A DNA stretch of 64,000 nt from JALYNX01 sp963746905 (GCA_963746905.1 CAVVCY010000003.1:620001-684000), one strand, 5' to 3'; counted from the stretch's first letter, positions 1-9,634 are shown. The notes: generated by a model from the letters alone, not told the origin. Numbers and translations: made by a program.

Positions 1-1183
1 GTGGATCCTCACGTTGCGGGCGCCGTGGGTGAAGGCGTTGTCGGCGAGCGATGAAGCCAGGTTTCGCAGTGTCTGGAGGTCGGTCATCACGGTCGGGTCG
101 TGGCCGGGCTGGTGACAGTCGGGATCGTGGCTGGAGATCACCCGGGAGTGGGAGAGGGCGACCGCGTCGCAGACCTTGGCGAATTTCACCGGTTGGGGAG
201 CGAAGGAAAGGCCTCGATTCTCGACCCTGGCCACCGCTAGCAGCTGGTCGATCATCGTCTGCAGCCGCCTGCCGTCGTGGACCAGGGCTTCGAGGATCTC
301 ATAACGGTCGGCGGCGTCGGGATCGGTCATGAGGAGCAACTCGGCTCCGGTGACGACGCTGGTCAACGGCGTCCGCAATTCGTGGTTGATCATGAGGACG
401 AACTCCGCTCGGATTCGGTTCTTCTCCTCGGCGAGGGTCAGTGCCGCTTCAGCGTTTCGTCGTGCGACATCCAACTCGGCATTGTGGACCTGCAGCGACT
501 CTGAGTTCTGGCGGAGGAACTCGGCTTCGAGGGCCATCTCCCGATAGCGCTGGACCGAGCGATAGCGGCCGATCACCATTGCCAGGGCGGCGATCGCAAA
601 CAGCATGGCGACCGCCGCCAATTGGACAGTTGTCGTCTGGATGCCCAGTGCGCCGCGCTCGTCTCGCCAGCAGTTCTGAGATGTCGTAATAGAGGAGCAG
701 CGCCGGCCTGCCCTCCTCGCCCGGCAGCAGTGCCAGGTAGAGGGCGTCGCCCTCGTGCCACTCGGGGACCCCGTCAATTCGCAAGTCCTGGTCGATGGGT
801 GCTGCTACAGCAGCGAATCTCCCAGACTCCAGGGCATAAGCCAGCACCGGGTTGTCGACCTGCTTGTCGACGAGTGGGTCCGACGTCGCGGCGGTGATGG
901 TGCCATTCGAGTCGACAAGAGCCACTGCCTCGACTCCGAGCTCGTTCCTCAGGTGACGGACTGCCTCTCCGGGCTCGATCCCCGAATCGATGGCGTTGTT
1001 GATCTGTGCCGCCCCCAGTTGAGCATCGGCGAAGAAGAGTTGGCCTTCACCGATCGGTCGGCTGGCACTGTGCTGATGCGTTACAGCGGCCACTGCGGCG
1101 GCGACGGACAGAGTTGCAAAGACCGCTGCCAACGCGATCCACCAACGAGACGGTCGAGTCCCCTTCGGGGCGCGGGTCGCCAT
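1..1183 (-). pseudogene. Membrane sensor histidine kinase, frameshifted and cut by the window edge
   Basis: The gene reads leftward from an ATG at 1183. Residues about 13-35 form a first membrane segment, followed by about 130 residues of extracytoplasmic sensor region. A single-base frameshift lies near 655-668: the first frame ends in sense after ISELLARRA, and the next frame resumes with a second membrane segment (VQLAAVAMLFAIAALAM). After that come a helical linker, the HisKA H-box NHELRTPLTSV (about 362-400) and the N-box SLADNAFTHGA close to base 1. The rest of the ATPase domain lies outside the window. It should autophosphorylate on the H-box histidine and signal to a response regulator, probably encoded further left. 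Conserved motifs continue across the break, so a sequencing indel is as likely as a true pseudogene. Confidence 0.75.
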
Positions 1184-1255
1184 GGGGGAAAAATCGGCTG
1201 TTTTGCCCCGCTGCTTGAGGAAACCCGGCCGCGACGGGTTGGGTCCGCGGATGCG

Positions 1256-3058
1256 CTATCTGGTGTGCCAGTCGAGGAAACGACCGAGGCGCCGGTAGAA
1301 ATGGAGTTGGGGCTCGCGGTGAAGCAAGCCGTGTGCTTCGGTGGGGTAGGTGACGAGTTCGTAGGTCTTGTGATGTCGGTCCAACGCCTCGACCAACTCG
1401 TCGGCCTGCTTGGGGTGGATCCGGGGGTCCTTGAGGCCCTGGGCAACAAGAATCGGCGCGGTCAGGTTGGGCACACCGTGGATCGGGGATCCGGCACGGT
1501 ATGCCTCGGGGTTCTCGTCGGGACGCCCGAACAGCCTGAGGAACTCGTCGTGGCCCACCCGGTCGGTCTGCTCCCATGAAGTCAGCATGTTGAAGTCCCC
1601 GTACTTGGCGACTCCGCAGACGAAGGGGTTATCGGGATGGACCAGCGCGGCCAGCGCCAGGTACGCGCCGTAGCTGGCGCCAAAGATGGCGATTCGGTCG
1701 GGATCGACCCAGTCCAGCGTGCGTAGGAACTGACCGGCCGCGATGCAATCACCGGTGTCGCCCACCCCACAATCGCCGTGGTTGGCCCTCTCGAATTGCA
1801 AGCCGTAAGTGGTCGAACCGCGGAAATTGATTGCCAGCCAGCCATATCCGTTCTCTACGAAATGCTGGGCATGACCGTCCCACTCGTCCGCGTAGACGTC
1901 GGTCGGCCCGCCATGTGGGTAGACCACAACCGGAACCGGGAGGGTGGCCCCGGAAGGCCGGAACAAGAAGCCCTCGATCTCCAGGCCGTCGAGTGACTTG
2001 TAGGTGATCCGCTCCGGCGTCACCGGTGCGGCTTGTCTGATCGCAGTAGGCGCCCCGTCGAAAAGTGTCATTTCTTCGCCGCTGGGTTTGATCATCATCA
2101 GTCGGGGCGGGGAGACCCAGGACTCGTGTGTGGCCACGACTCCCGAGGGCGTCGGGTGGGGAGAGCCCCAGTTGCCACCCATGGCCAGGACCTCAATTGA
2201 CCCGTCGAGGCCAACGCGCATCAGGTCGGCCTGGCCGCGATGTGCGCCCCTGACCACCAGGCCGGTCCCGTCGGGCAGCCACTCGGGGGCCCCGAAATCG
2301 AGATCACCCGTGGCCAGACGCCGTGCATTGGTGCCATCCATGTCCGAGATGAAGAGAGAGAATCGGTCTTCATCTTCGAACACGTATGCGACCTGGTCAC
2401 CACTGGGCCGGGCTGCTTCAACGCGACGATCCGGCTGACCCGCAAGCGTGATCCAGGTCCCATCGCCGGAGATGAGAATCAGGTCGGACCGATTTCGATC
2501 GTCCTTGGGGAGGTAGGTGGCCAGCACCCGGTCGTCATCGGTGACCCGGGGGTCATGGACGTCGCCGTCGACCGGGCCGATCACCCGAGTCAGGAGGTCG
2601 TCGACATCGACCACGCCGAGCCAAGAACGGTCGTCCTTTTCGATGATGACGATCAAATTTCTGGCATCGAGCCAGGTTCCGACGGAGCCCTCGATCAGTC
2701 GCCGATCGAGTCCGGTGGCCGAGCTGACGACATGCACCCATCCATCGCTGTTGTAGGCGATCTGGTCACTGTCGACGGACCAAACCGATGAGGCATCCTC
2801 CCAGTAGGCGGTGAGAGCCCGATCGGTGGTAAGCCGTGAGATCGACCCCTCGAGGTCGACCGCCCACAGGTCGGTGGTTCCCTCGAAATCGAGGAAGAAA
2901 GCCACCGTGGAGCCGTCGGGGGATACCGTCGGGTAGTAGGGGCGGGCGGTGGCCCATACGTCCTCCAGTCGCCACTGCGGGGATCTGCGCCGCTCGGCCA
3001 GATCCTCACTGGGCGCTCCTCCATGGGCGTCCTTGCCTACCCAGATTCCGTCAGTCAC
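1256..3058 (-). CDS. S9 family (prolyl-oligopeptidase-type) peptidase
   Basis: About 600 aa. The N-terminal part (to about 340) is a beta-propeller-like repeat region; the C-terminal part is an alpha/beta hydrolase. The nucleophile motif GASYGA puts the catalytic Ser at about residue 462, with Asp about 544 (LKDPR) and His about 576 (EAHG). Such dipeptidyl/acylaminoacyl peptidases cleave short or N-blocked peptides. There is no signal peptide, so a cytoplasmic role is likely. The GTG at 3058 is preferred because AAGGAGG sits just upstream; a GTG at 3076 overlapping the preceding stop as GTGA is the alternative. It is the last of three coupled genes (aminotransferase, deacetylase-fold hydrolase, peptidase) on this strand. 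Confidence 0.9.
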   Translation of the reverse strand: MTDGIWVGKDAHGGAPSEDLAERRRSPQWRLEDVWATARPYYPTVSPDGSTVAFFLDFEGTTDLWAVDLEGSISRLTTDRALTAYWEDASSVWSVDSDQIAYNSDGWVHVVSSATGLDRRLIEGSVGTWLDARNLIVIIEKDDRSWLGVVDVDDLLTRVIGPVDGDVHDPRVTDDDRVLATYLPKDDRNRSDLILISGDGTWITLAGQPDRRVEAARPSGDQVAYVFEDEDRFSLFISDMDGTNARRLATGDLDFGAPEWLPDGTGLVVRGAHRGQADLMRVGLDGSIEVLAMGGNWGSPHPTPSGVVATHESWVSPPRLMMIKPSGEEMTLFDGAPTAIRQAAPVTPERITYKSLDGLEIEGFLFRPSGATLPVPVVVYPHGGPTDVYADEWDGHAQHFVENGYGWLAINFRGSTTYGLQFERANHGDCGVGDTGDCIAAGQFLRTLDWVDPDRIAIFGASYGAYLALAALVHPDNPFVCGVAKYGDFNMLTSWEQTDRVGHDEFLRLFGRPDENPEAYRAGSPIHGVPNLTAPILVAQGLKDPRIHPKQADELVEALDRHHKTYELVTYPTEAHGLLHREPQLHFYRRLGRFLDWHTR

Positions 3059-3072
3059 CCACCCTCCTTGGG

Positions 3073-4128
3073 TCACGGGAACGCGGCCAAGATAGCCATG
3101 ACGTCCGGTCCTAATGACTCAAGGTGATAGCCACCCTCCTGGATCAGGACCGTAGGCAAGCCGAGGCCAGCAATCGTCGCGCCGGCATCCGAGAAGCCTT
3201 GGTTGGTCACCTGAAGCGGGCTTTCGGGGTCCGCGGCCCCGGCGTCGACCCCCATCGATACCACTAGCGCGTCCGGCCTGAAGTCCGCGATAGCCTCGCA
3301 TCCTCGTGCCAGGGCTTCCAGGAATGCGGCGTCGCCGCCGCCCGGTGCCAGCGGGAGATTGAGGTTGGCGCCCCGTCCAGGCCCGGCTCCGGTCTCGTCC
3401 TCGAACCCGCAGAAGTGGGGAAACCAACCCTGCCCCGGGTCGACATGGACCGAGGTGTATGAGACGTCATTGCGCTCATAGAAGATCTCCTGGGTCCCAT
3501 TGCCGTGGTGGGCATCGATGTCGAGGACCGCCACCCGCCCGGTGTCGTTGCTCACCAGCCACTCCGTGGCAATCGCTGCGTTGTTGAGATAACAGGACCC
3601 GCCGAAGTAGGAGCTCCCCGCATGATGGCCCGGTGGTCGAACCGGGGCATATGCGGCCCTCGCCCCGTCTCTGACGAGGCTGGCAGCGGTAGCAGCCCCA
3701 TCGGCCGCCGCCCGTGCTCCCGCATAGGTCCCCGGCCCGATCACGGTCGCGGTGTCCATGCAGTACACCCCGGCCATCGCCGCCCTGCTCGTTGGCATCA
3801 CTCCGGGGTGATGGCGCACGGCTGCCGGGTGGGGGAAGACATAAGGGACGACCCGGTCGACCCCTGGGTCCGTCGGGTACCCGGCCTCGATCCAAAGCTG
3901 GTGGGCAGTCTCCAGATAGTCGACCATCCCCGGGTCATGTACGGCTTCGATCAGGCTCCGATCATGGGCGTCGGCCTCGACAATCGGCACACCGGTGTCC
4001 TCGAGGGCGCGCTTGATGATCAGGGCGCGATCCGCTTCCTCGTCGCCAGGAAGTCGGACCCCGACCCAAACCAGCCAATGGGCGTCGTGTGCCAGATACC
4101 CGTCGGACCACACGGCGGTGAGACTCAT
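3073..4128 (-). CDS. Histone-deacetylase-fold amidohydrolase (acetylpolyamine amidohydrolase / AcuC-like)
   Basis: 351 aa. It has the class I/II deacetylase signatures: the catalytic histidine pair in RPPGHHAG, the metal-binding DIDAHHGNGTQ, and a third ligand Asp in SMGVDAGAADP. The Gly-rich tail LIQEGGYH is also typical. The family hydrolyses N-acetyl groups on polyamines, acetylated lysine or related amides with a Zn/Fe centre. A longer open frame runs upstream to 4362, but it is low-similarity filler inside the aminotransferase gene. The ATG at 4128 overlaps the aminotransferase stop as ATGA, indicating translational coupling. Pairing with a class III aminotransferase suggests deacetylation of an N-acetylated amine followed by transamination; the actual substrate is not visible. 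Confidence 0.88.
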   Translation of the reverse strand: MSLTAVWSDGYLAHDAHWLVWVGVRLPGDEEADRALIIKRALEDTGVPIVEADAHDRSLIEAVHDPGMVDYLETAHQLWIEAGYPTDPGVDRVVPYVFPHPAAVRHHPGVMPTSRAAMAGVYCMDTATVIGPGTYAGARAAADGAATAASLVRDGARAAYAPVRPPGHHAGSSYFGGSCYLNNAAIATEWLVSNDTGRVAVLDIDAHHGNGTQEIFYERNDVSYTSVHVDPGQGWFPHFCGFEDETGAGPGRGANLNLPLAPGGGDAAFLEALARGCEAIADFRPDALVVSMGVDAGAADPESPLQVTNQGFSDAGATIAGLGLPTVLIQEGGYHLESLGPDVMAILAAFP

Positions 4129-5456
4129 TCGAGCCCATCCAGGGTCAAGGAGATGCGATCGACGACGAGATCGACCTCGTCGTCTGTCACAGTCAGGGGC
4201 GGGCCGATCATGAGGAAGTCCCCATTCACACCGTCGGCGTTGCCCGTCGACGGGTACAGCAACAGACCGTTCTCCCGTGCTCTCGCCACCATTCGCTCGG
4301 TGACTTGCTCCGATCGGGCGAAGGGTGTCTTCGTGTCCCTGTCGACGACCAATTCGACGCATATGAGGAGGCCGATGCCACGCACATCGCCGACCCGGGG
4401 GTGGTCCTCGAGCGAGGTGCGGAGGGAGTGGAGCAATCGCTCGCCCTGAGTGCGTGACCGATCGATCAGCCGTAGCCTGCGGATCCGATCGAGGACGGCG
4501 AGCCCAACGGCCGCCCCGACCGGGCTGTGGGACCAGGTGAAGCCGTGAGTGAGGCCGCCGTCGGTCACGATGGTGTCGTGGACGCTACCGCTGCTGACTG
4601 CCAGCCCGAGGGGCCAATAGCCGCTCGAGGCGCCCTTGGCGGAGACGAGGATGTCCGGGCGTAGCCCGAAATGATCAGCGGCGAACCACTCTCCGGTTCG
4701 CCCGAACCCGGTCATCACCTCGTCGGCGATGATCAAGATGTCGTGACGGCGGCAGATCTCACCGATCGCGCCCCAATAGCCCTCGGGCGGGATCGCGGCT
4801 CCGCTCGCGGCTCCGCCGATGGGCTCGGCGACGAAGGCAACGACCCGATCTGGACCTTCGTCAGCAATTGCGGCCTCGAGTTGATCGGCGTGCCAGTTGG
4901 CGCAGTCCATGGGGTGATCGGGATTGGGGCACCGATACTCGGTGACACCTGGCACCCGCTTGGTCAGGCCGAGCCACGGCTCGTAGGGCCGGCGGAGTGG
5001 CTCCCGCCCCGAGACATCGAGCGCGCCACGGGTATTGCCGTGATACGAAGCGCCGCGGGCAATGATCACCGTTCGCTCCGGTCGGTCCTTGGCCAGGTGA
5101 TATGCCCGAGCCATCTTCAAGGCGCTTTCCATTGCCTCCGATCCTCCCGAGACCGGGAAGACCCGGGCGCCTTCCATGGGAACGATCGATGCGATCTCGG
5201 AGGCATAGGACTCCAGTGGCTCAGTGGTGAACGCTGAACCGTGGACGTAGGCCAAAGTGAGGGCCTGGGTTGCCATTGCCCCGGCAATTTCGTGGTCTCC
5301 ATGGCCGATCCCGACTGCGATCGCCCCGCCGGCAGCATCCAGATACTGCTTCCCGTCGACATCGGTGATCCACGATCCACTCGCCCTAGCCGCGATCGGC
5401 AGGGTCCCCGCGCCTCGATGGAATACGGAGCTCATCGAACCATGGTCCGGGGTCAT
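4125..5456 (-). CDS. Class III PLP-dependent aminotransferase
   Basis: 443 aa, normal length for the family. It has the fold-type I layout: substrate-loop region, SYHGNTRGAL, the PLP-binding Asp in IIADEVMTGFGRTG, and the Schiff-base Lys274 in VSAKGASS. These enzymes move amino groups from omega-amines or amino acids to a keto acid. The start at 5456 has AGGA five bases upstream. A second ATG in frame at 5435 (MSSVFHRG) is a possible alternative. It is the first gene of the coupled group with the deacetylase-fold hydrolase and S9 peptidase, and is divergent from the P1 peptidase gene. The substrate cannot be assigned from sequence; diamines or their acetyl derivatives are a guess from context. 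Confidence 0.92.
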   Translation of the reverse strand: MTPDHGSMSSVFHRGAGTLPIAARASGSWITDVDGKQYLDAAGGAIAVGIGHGDHEIAGAMATQALTLAYVHGSAFTTEPLESYASEIASIVPMEGARVFPVSGGSEAMESALKMARAYHLAKDRPERTVIIARGASYHGNTRGALDVSGREPLRRPYEPWLGLTKRVPGVTEYRCPNPDHPMDCANWHADQLEAAIADEGPDRVVAFVAEPIGGAASGAAIPPEGYWGAIGEICRRHDILIIADEVMTGFGRTGEWFAADHFGLRPDILVSAKGASSGYWPLGLAVSSGSVHDTIVTDGGLTHGFTWSHSPVGAAVGLAVLDRIRRLRLIDRSRTQGERLLHSLRTSLEDHPRVGDVRGIGLLICVELVVDRDTKTPFARSEQVTERMVARARENGLLLYPSTGNADGVNGDFLMIGPPLTVTDDEVDLVVDRISLTLDGLE

Positions 5457-5506
5457 CAGTGTCCTGACGTTAGGCCCCCGGTTACCGTGCGCCGGGAAGG
5501 GAAGGT

Positions 5507-6583
5507 GTGTTGAAAGCCAGGCTCCGCGACCTCAGCGCCGGAATAGGAAGACTGCCCACAGGGCCGTCGAACGCGATCACCGATGTTCCGGGCGTGTTGG
5601 TGGGACATGCCACGGTGGTCCGGGACGAACCCCATGTGATCCGAAGCGGGATCACGATGGTCGTCCCCCGAGACGGAGAGATATGGAGTGACTACGTCTA
5701 CGCCGGATCCCACGTGTTCAACGGCAACGGTGAGATGACCGGTCTCGCCTGGGTCGAGGAATCCGGGATGCTCGGGTCGCCCATTGGCATCACCAACACC
5801 TTCCAGGTGGGGATGGTGCACGACTTCTTGACCAGGGAAGGGGTGAATCTCGGGGTCATCGAAGACTTCCTGTTGCCGGTGGTCGGGGAGACCGACGACT
5901 CAGATCTCAACGAAGCCTGGGCCTTTGCGTTGACTGAGCAGGATGCGGCGTTTGCCCTCTCCTCGGCGGCGGGCGGGATGGTCGCCGAAGGGTGTGTCGG
6001 TGGCGGCACCGGGATGATCTGTCACGAGTTCAAGTCGGGGATCGGCACCTCGTCGAGGATCGTGGAGATCCAGGGACAGACTCATGTGCTGGGTGTCCTG
6101 GTCCAGGCCAATTATGGGGATCGTGACGACTTTCGCATCGACGGGGTGCCAGTGGGTGCCCTGATCAGTACCGATGAGGTTCCTGCCCCCGACGTCGTTT
6201 CACCAAGCGGGGGCTCGATAATCGTGGTCATCGCCACCGACGCCCCTCTAATCCCGGGCCAGTGCAAACGTCTCGCTCAACGGGCGACCGTTGGTGTGGG
6301 TCGGGTCGGTGGGTACGGTCACGACTCCAGCGGTGACCTCTTCATTGCGTTCTCGACGGCCAACCATCTCGAGCGCCACCCCGGCAAGGCCCGAACCGTG
6401 ACCACATTGCCCAATGAGGTCATGGACCCGCTATTTCACGCGGTGGTCGATGCCACCGAGGAGTCGATCGTCAATGCCTTGTTCGCAGCCGAGACCACCA
6501 CAGGGAGGGAGGGGAGGATCGCCCACGAGCTCCCCCTCGACCGGACGGCGACGATCCTCGAGCGTTATCGGGTGAAGTTGTGA
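5507..6583 (+). CDS. P1 family (DmpA-type) N-terminal-nucleophile peptidase
   Basis: 358 aa. DmpA/BapA enzymes are L-aminopeptidases/D-amidases that self-cleave at a Gly-Ser bond so the new N-terminal Ser becomes the nucleophile. Here the site fits SGGSIIVVIATDAPL, with cleavage before Ser237, and the upstream signatures GGGTGM and FKSGIGTSSR are present. The start is GTG 5507, directly before a TTG at 5510, preceded by GGGAAGGGAAGG. It is divergent from the aminotransferase group with about 50 bases between them, so a shared control region is possible. It probably acts on small peptides or amides, matching the hydrolytic theme next door. Confidence 0.9.
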   Translation: MLKARLRDLSAGIGRLPTGPSNAITDVPGVLVGHATVVRDEPHVIRSGITMVVPRDGEIWSDYVYAGSHVFNGNGEMTGLAWVEESGMLGSPIGITNTFQVGMVHDFLTREGVNLGVIEDFLLPVVGETDDSDLNEAWAFALTEQDAAFALSSAAGGMVAEGCVGGGTGMICHEFKSGIGTSSRIVEIQGQTHVLGVLVQANYGDRDDFRIDGVPVGALISTDEVPAPDVVSPSGGSIIVVIATDAPLIPGQCKRLAQRATVGVGRVGGYGHDSSGDLFIAFSTANHLERHPGKARTVTTLPNEVMDPLFHAVVDATEESIVNALFAAETTTGREGRIAHELPLDRTATILERYRVKL

Positions 6584-6587
6584 CCGG

Positions 6588-7985
6588 TCAGCTCTGACCG
6601 GGGGCACCCTCGGAGCCCCGGACTGCATCGGGGAGCCGGAGCAAGAGCTGAGCGCGGAAGGTCGTTCCCGATGGCCCGGTGACAAAATCGAGCTTGCCTC
6701 CGTGACGAACAATGATCGAATGAACCGTGGCCAACCCGAGGCCGGTGCCCACCCCGGGCTCCTTGGTGGTGAAGAAGGGGTCGAACACCCGCGAGGCGAC
6801 GTCCTCGGGAATACCGGTCCCGCTGTCGCCGATCGTAATCAGCACTCCGTCCCCATCACGGGCGGCGGTGATGGTCAACTCCCCCTGACCATCCATCGCA
6901 TAGATCGCGTTGTCGATCAGGTTGATCCACACCTGGCTCAACTCGGCGCCGAACGCCTCGATCTCGGGGAGGTCCGGGTCGTATTCCTTGATGACCTTTA
7001 CCCCACTCTTCAAGCGGTGCTTCAGCAGCACCAGGGCGTTATCGATGGAGGTCTTGAGATTGACGGTCTGGATCGATCCCTGATCGAGGTAGGAGAACTC
7101 CTTGACCGCCTGAATCAACTCGGACACCCGGTCGGCTCCGATCTTGACCTCGTTGGCGACCTGAATGCCAAGGAGGCGGAGGCCGAGCCAGCGAAGAAGA
7201 TCGACTCTGGTCTCCGGGTCCGCATCGGGAGCGAGCTTGGAGAGTGCTTCCTCACTCCAACCGGCGTCGAGAAGGGCGGGAGCCAATTCCCAACCGTCGC
7301 TGATACCGATACCGGAGAGCCACTCTCCCAGTGCATCTTCGGCATCCGCCCTGGCGAGGGAACTCATCTCTCCGGTCACGGACTCCGCAGGCGTCTCCTC
7401 CGGCAGCACGATGCCCTTCTTGGAGAGGCGCCTTGCTGTGTCTCCCAGGTCCTCGATGATGGCCCGGCCCGAATTGGTCCCATGCCTGACCGCCGCCATC
7501 GGATTGTTGATCTCGTGCATCAAACCGGCCGCCATCCGACCCAAACCCGCCATCCGCTCCTCACTCCTCACCAGGGTCTCGGTCTCTCGAAGCCTCGAGG
7601 TGACGGTGCGCAGCATCCTCAGGACCATTTGTGGGTTGTCCAGCAACTCGGTGACGGTGTCGGAGGGCACCTTGATGTACTCCACGTCGGTCAAGGCGGT
7701 CACCGTGGCGATCCTGGGTACGTCGTCCAAGAGTGAGATCTCACCAAGGACCGCGCCTGCGGTGACCCTCGCCAGGGTGATCGACCGACCGGCGCTCATC
7801 TTTGTCACTTCGAGCTCGCCGTCGGTAACCACGTAGAGCCCATCGCTCATCGAGCCCTCTTCGATGATCACCTCGCCGGGGGTGGCGTTGAGCTGCTCGG
7901 AAGCAGTGCACACGCGAAGCAAGAGTCGTTGGGGAAGATCTGCGAAGTAAGGGAGTTTCTGGAGCTGTTCGTAAATCGTGTTCAC
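6588..7985 (-). CDS. Cyclic-nucleotide-domain sensor histidine kinase
   Basis: 465 aa, soluble. Residues about 10-125 form a Crp-type cNMP-binding fold (VLGEISLLDDVPRIATVTA covers the phosphate-binding cassette). The H-box LMHEINNPMAAV gives His157. An all-helical insert at about 185-290 separates it from the rest of the dimerisation/ATPase region, and G-boxes GDSGTGIPED and GTGLGLATVHS follow. It should phosphorylate a receiver, very likely the one fused to the flavoprotein encoded immediately upstream, whose stop it overlaps by four bases. The Arg in DDVPRIA fits the family, but whether cAMP, cGMP or another ligand binds is unknown. It is the last gene of a three-gene overlapping operon. 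Confidence 0.9.
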   Translation of the reverse strand: MNTIYEQLQKLPYFADLPQRLLLRVCTASEQLNATPGEVIIEEGSMSDGLYVVTDGELEVTKMSAGRSITLARVTAGAVLGEISLLDDVPRIATVTALTDVEYIKVPSDTVTELLDNPQMVLRMLRTVTSRLRETETLVRSEERMAGLGRMAAGLMHEINNPMAAVRHGTNSGRAIIEDLGDTARRLSKKGIVLPEETPAESVTGEMSSLARADAEDALGEWLSGIGISDGWELAPALLDAGWSEEALSKLAPDADPETRVDLLRWLGLRLLGIQVANEVKIGADRVSELIQAVKEFSYLDQGSIQTVNLKTSIDNALVLLKHRLKSGVKVIKEYDPDLPEIEAFGAELSQVWINLIDNAIYAMDGQGELTITAARDGDGVLITIGDSGTGIPEDVASRVFDPFFTTKEPGVGTGLGLATVHSIIVRHGGKLDFVTGPSGTTFRAQLLLRLPDAVRGSEGAPGQS

Positions 7986-9634
7986 AAGTCAGCCAGGTGC
8001 TCGTGAATGAAGCGGACCGCCATCGCCCCCTCACCGGTCGACGATGCGACACGTTTCACCGATCCGTGGCGGACATCGCCGGCGACGAAGATCCCGGGGA
8101 CCGAGGTCTCAAAAGGAAGCGGCGATCGCTGCAGATTCCATCCCTTGGGGTGGGGGCCACAGTCCGAGCCGGAGAGGATGAAGCCCCGATCGTCGCGGTC
8201 GACGTCGTCCCCGACCCAATCAGTTCTCGCCGACTGGCCGATGAAGATGAACACCGCCCCGGCAGGAACCACCTCGGTCTCCTCGGTCCCGATGTCCTTC
8301 AACACAATCTCCTCGAGGTGGGTGTCGCCTCGGGCCTCGACCAACTGGCTCTGGTAGCGAACGAAGATGTTCTCTTCTGCCGTTATGGCGTCGATCAGAT
8401 ACTGGGACATGAAATCGGCGAGCGACTCGCCGCGCACCAACACGGTCACGCTGGAGCCGAATCGAGAGAGGAACATGGCAGCCTGGCCCGCGGAGTTCCC
8501 GGCACCGATGATGAACATCGGCTCGTCGCGGTGGGCAGCCCCTTCGATACGGGAGGTCCCGTAGTAGATACCGGCGCCGGTGAGGTCCTCGATTCCCGGG
8601 GCGTCGAGCTTGGTATAGGAGACGCCGGTGGTGATGAGCAGTGCCTTGGTGCTCACCTCGGTGCCGTCGCGGAGACCCACGGTCCGGAACGGGTCGTGCC
8701 GGGTCATGGACACGACCTCGGCCGGGGTGAGGATCTCCGCCCCGAACCGGGTGGCCTGGGTGACGGCCCGTCTCGACAGGTCACTGCCACTCAGTCCCTT
8801 GGGAAACCCGAGGTAGTTCTCGATTCGGGCGCTCTGGCCCGCCTGGCCTCCCGGCGCCTCGCTTTCCACGAGAAGGGTTGCCAACCCCTCCGACGCACCG
8901 TAGACCGCGGCAGCCAGGCCGGCGGGCCCGGCGCCAACGATCACGAGGTCGTAGGAGCGCTCGGCGGGCTGGGTCTTGAGCCCGATGTGATTGGCGACGT
9001 CGGCAGTGGTCGGCTGCACGAGCACGATCCCGTCGGGCATGACCACCACCGGAAGCAGAGTCTGGTCACCCCCGATGTCGGCGAGGAGGGTCTCGGCTTC
9101 ATTGTCCGTGCCGAGGTCGAGCGAGCGATATGGGACCTGGTTGCGGGCGAGAAAGGCCCTGACGTCGTGGGTCGCCCGTCCCCACCGGTTCCCGATCACG
9201 CTGATGCCCTCGAAACGCGGGGTGAAGTGATCCCACCAGTCCTCTATAAGGTCGTCGAGGATCGGATAGAGCTTTTCCTCAGGGGGATCCCAGGGCTTCA
9301 TGATGTAGTGGTCGAGGGATACCTCGTTGATGGCCGCGATCGCCGCCTCGGTGTCCGCATACGCCGTGAGCAGTGCTTTCTTGGCGTCGGGGAGCCGTTC
9401 CAGGGTCTGGGCCAGGAATTGGACACCCGACATGTCGGGCATCCGCTGGTCGACCAGCAGTAAGGCGACCGGTTCGTTGCGGAGGCCCAGTTCCTTGAGT
9501 GTCTCCAGGGCTTCGGCGCCGGAGCTGGCGGCTACAACCCGGAATTCCTCGCTGTAGTGCTTGCGCAGGTCGCGTTGGACTGCCCGCAGCACCTCAGGGT
9601 CATCATCGACGGTCAAGATGACAGGCTTCGGCAT
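7982..9634 (-). CDS. Response regulator fused to a cysteine-less glutaredoxin/thioredoxin-reductase-like flavoprotein
   Basis: 550 aa. The receiver domain (1-125) has the acidic pocket VDDD, phosphoacceptor Asp62 in LLLVDQRMPD and the Lys of IMKPW. Residues about 143-215 look like a glutaredoxin fold, but where CxxC is expected there is W151-G-R-A154. From about 229 comes a thioredoxin-reductase-like FAD/NAD(P)H oxidoreductase with VIVGAGPAGLAAA for FAD and IIGAGNSAGQAA for NAD(P)H. The redox CxxC between them is replaced by Y358-G-T-S361. So the FAD and nucleotide sites are kept while both dithiol centres are gone. The start at 9634 is one base after the zinc-finger gene stop; an open frame upstream of it belongs to that gene. 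Confidence 0.9.
   Translation of the reverse strand: MPKPVILTVDDDPEVLRAVQRDLRKHYSEEFRVVAASSGAEALETLKELGLRNEPVALLLVDQRMPDMSGVQFLAQTLERLPDAKKALLTAYADTEAAIAAINEVSLDHYIMKPWDPPEEKLYPILDDLIEDWWDHFTPRFEGISVIGNRWGRATHDVRAFLARNQVPYRSLDLGTDNEAETLLADIGGDQTLLPVVVMPDGIVLVQPTTADVANHIGLKTQPAERSYDLVIVGAGPAGLAAAVYGASEGLATLLVESEAPGGQAGQSARIENYLGFPKGLSGSDLSRRAVTQATRFGAEILTPAEVVSMTRHDPFRTVGLRDGTEVSTKALLITTGVSYTKLDAPGIEDLTGAGIYYGTSRIEGAAHRDEPMFIIGAGNSAGQAAMFLSRFGSSVTVLVRGESLADFMSQYLIDAITAEENIFVRYQSQLVEARGDTHLEEIVLKDIGTEETEVVPAGAVFIFIGQSARTDWVGDDVDRDDRGFILSGSDCGPHPKGWNLQRSPLPFETSVPGIFVAGDVRHGSVKRVASSTGEGAMAVRFIHEHLADL

Noticed and set aside
4129..4362. 78-residue N-terminal extension of the deacetylase-fold protein
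   Set aside because: It overlaps the aminotransferase coding region and is Arg-rich shadow sequence; ATG 4128 with ATGA coupling explains the start.
3505..4449. 314-aa plus-strand open frame
   Set aside because: Antisense to the deacetylase-fold and aminotransferase genes, both of which have complete catalytic motifs.
7997..9463. 488-aa open frame on the plus strand
   Set aside because: It is antisense to the receiver-flavoprotein gene, has no recognisable motif, and reflects GC-rich third-position bias.
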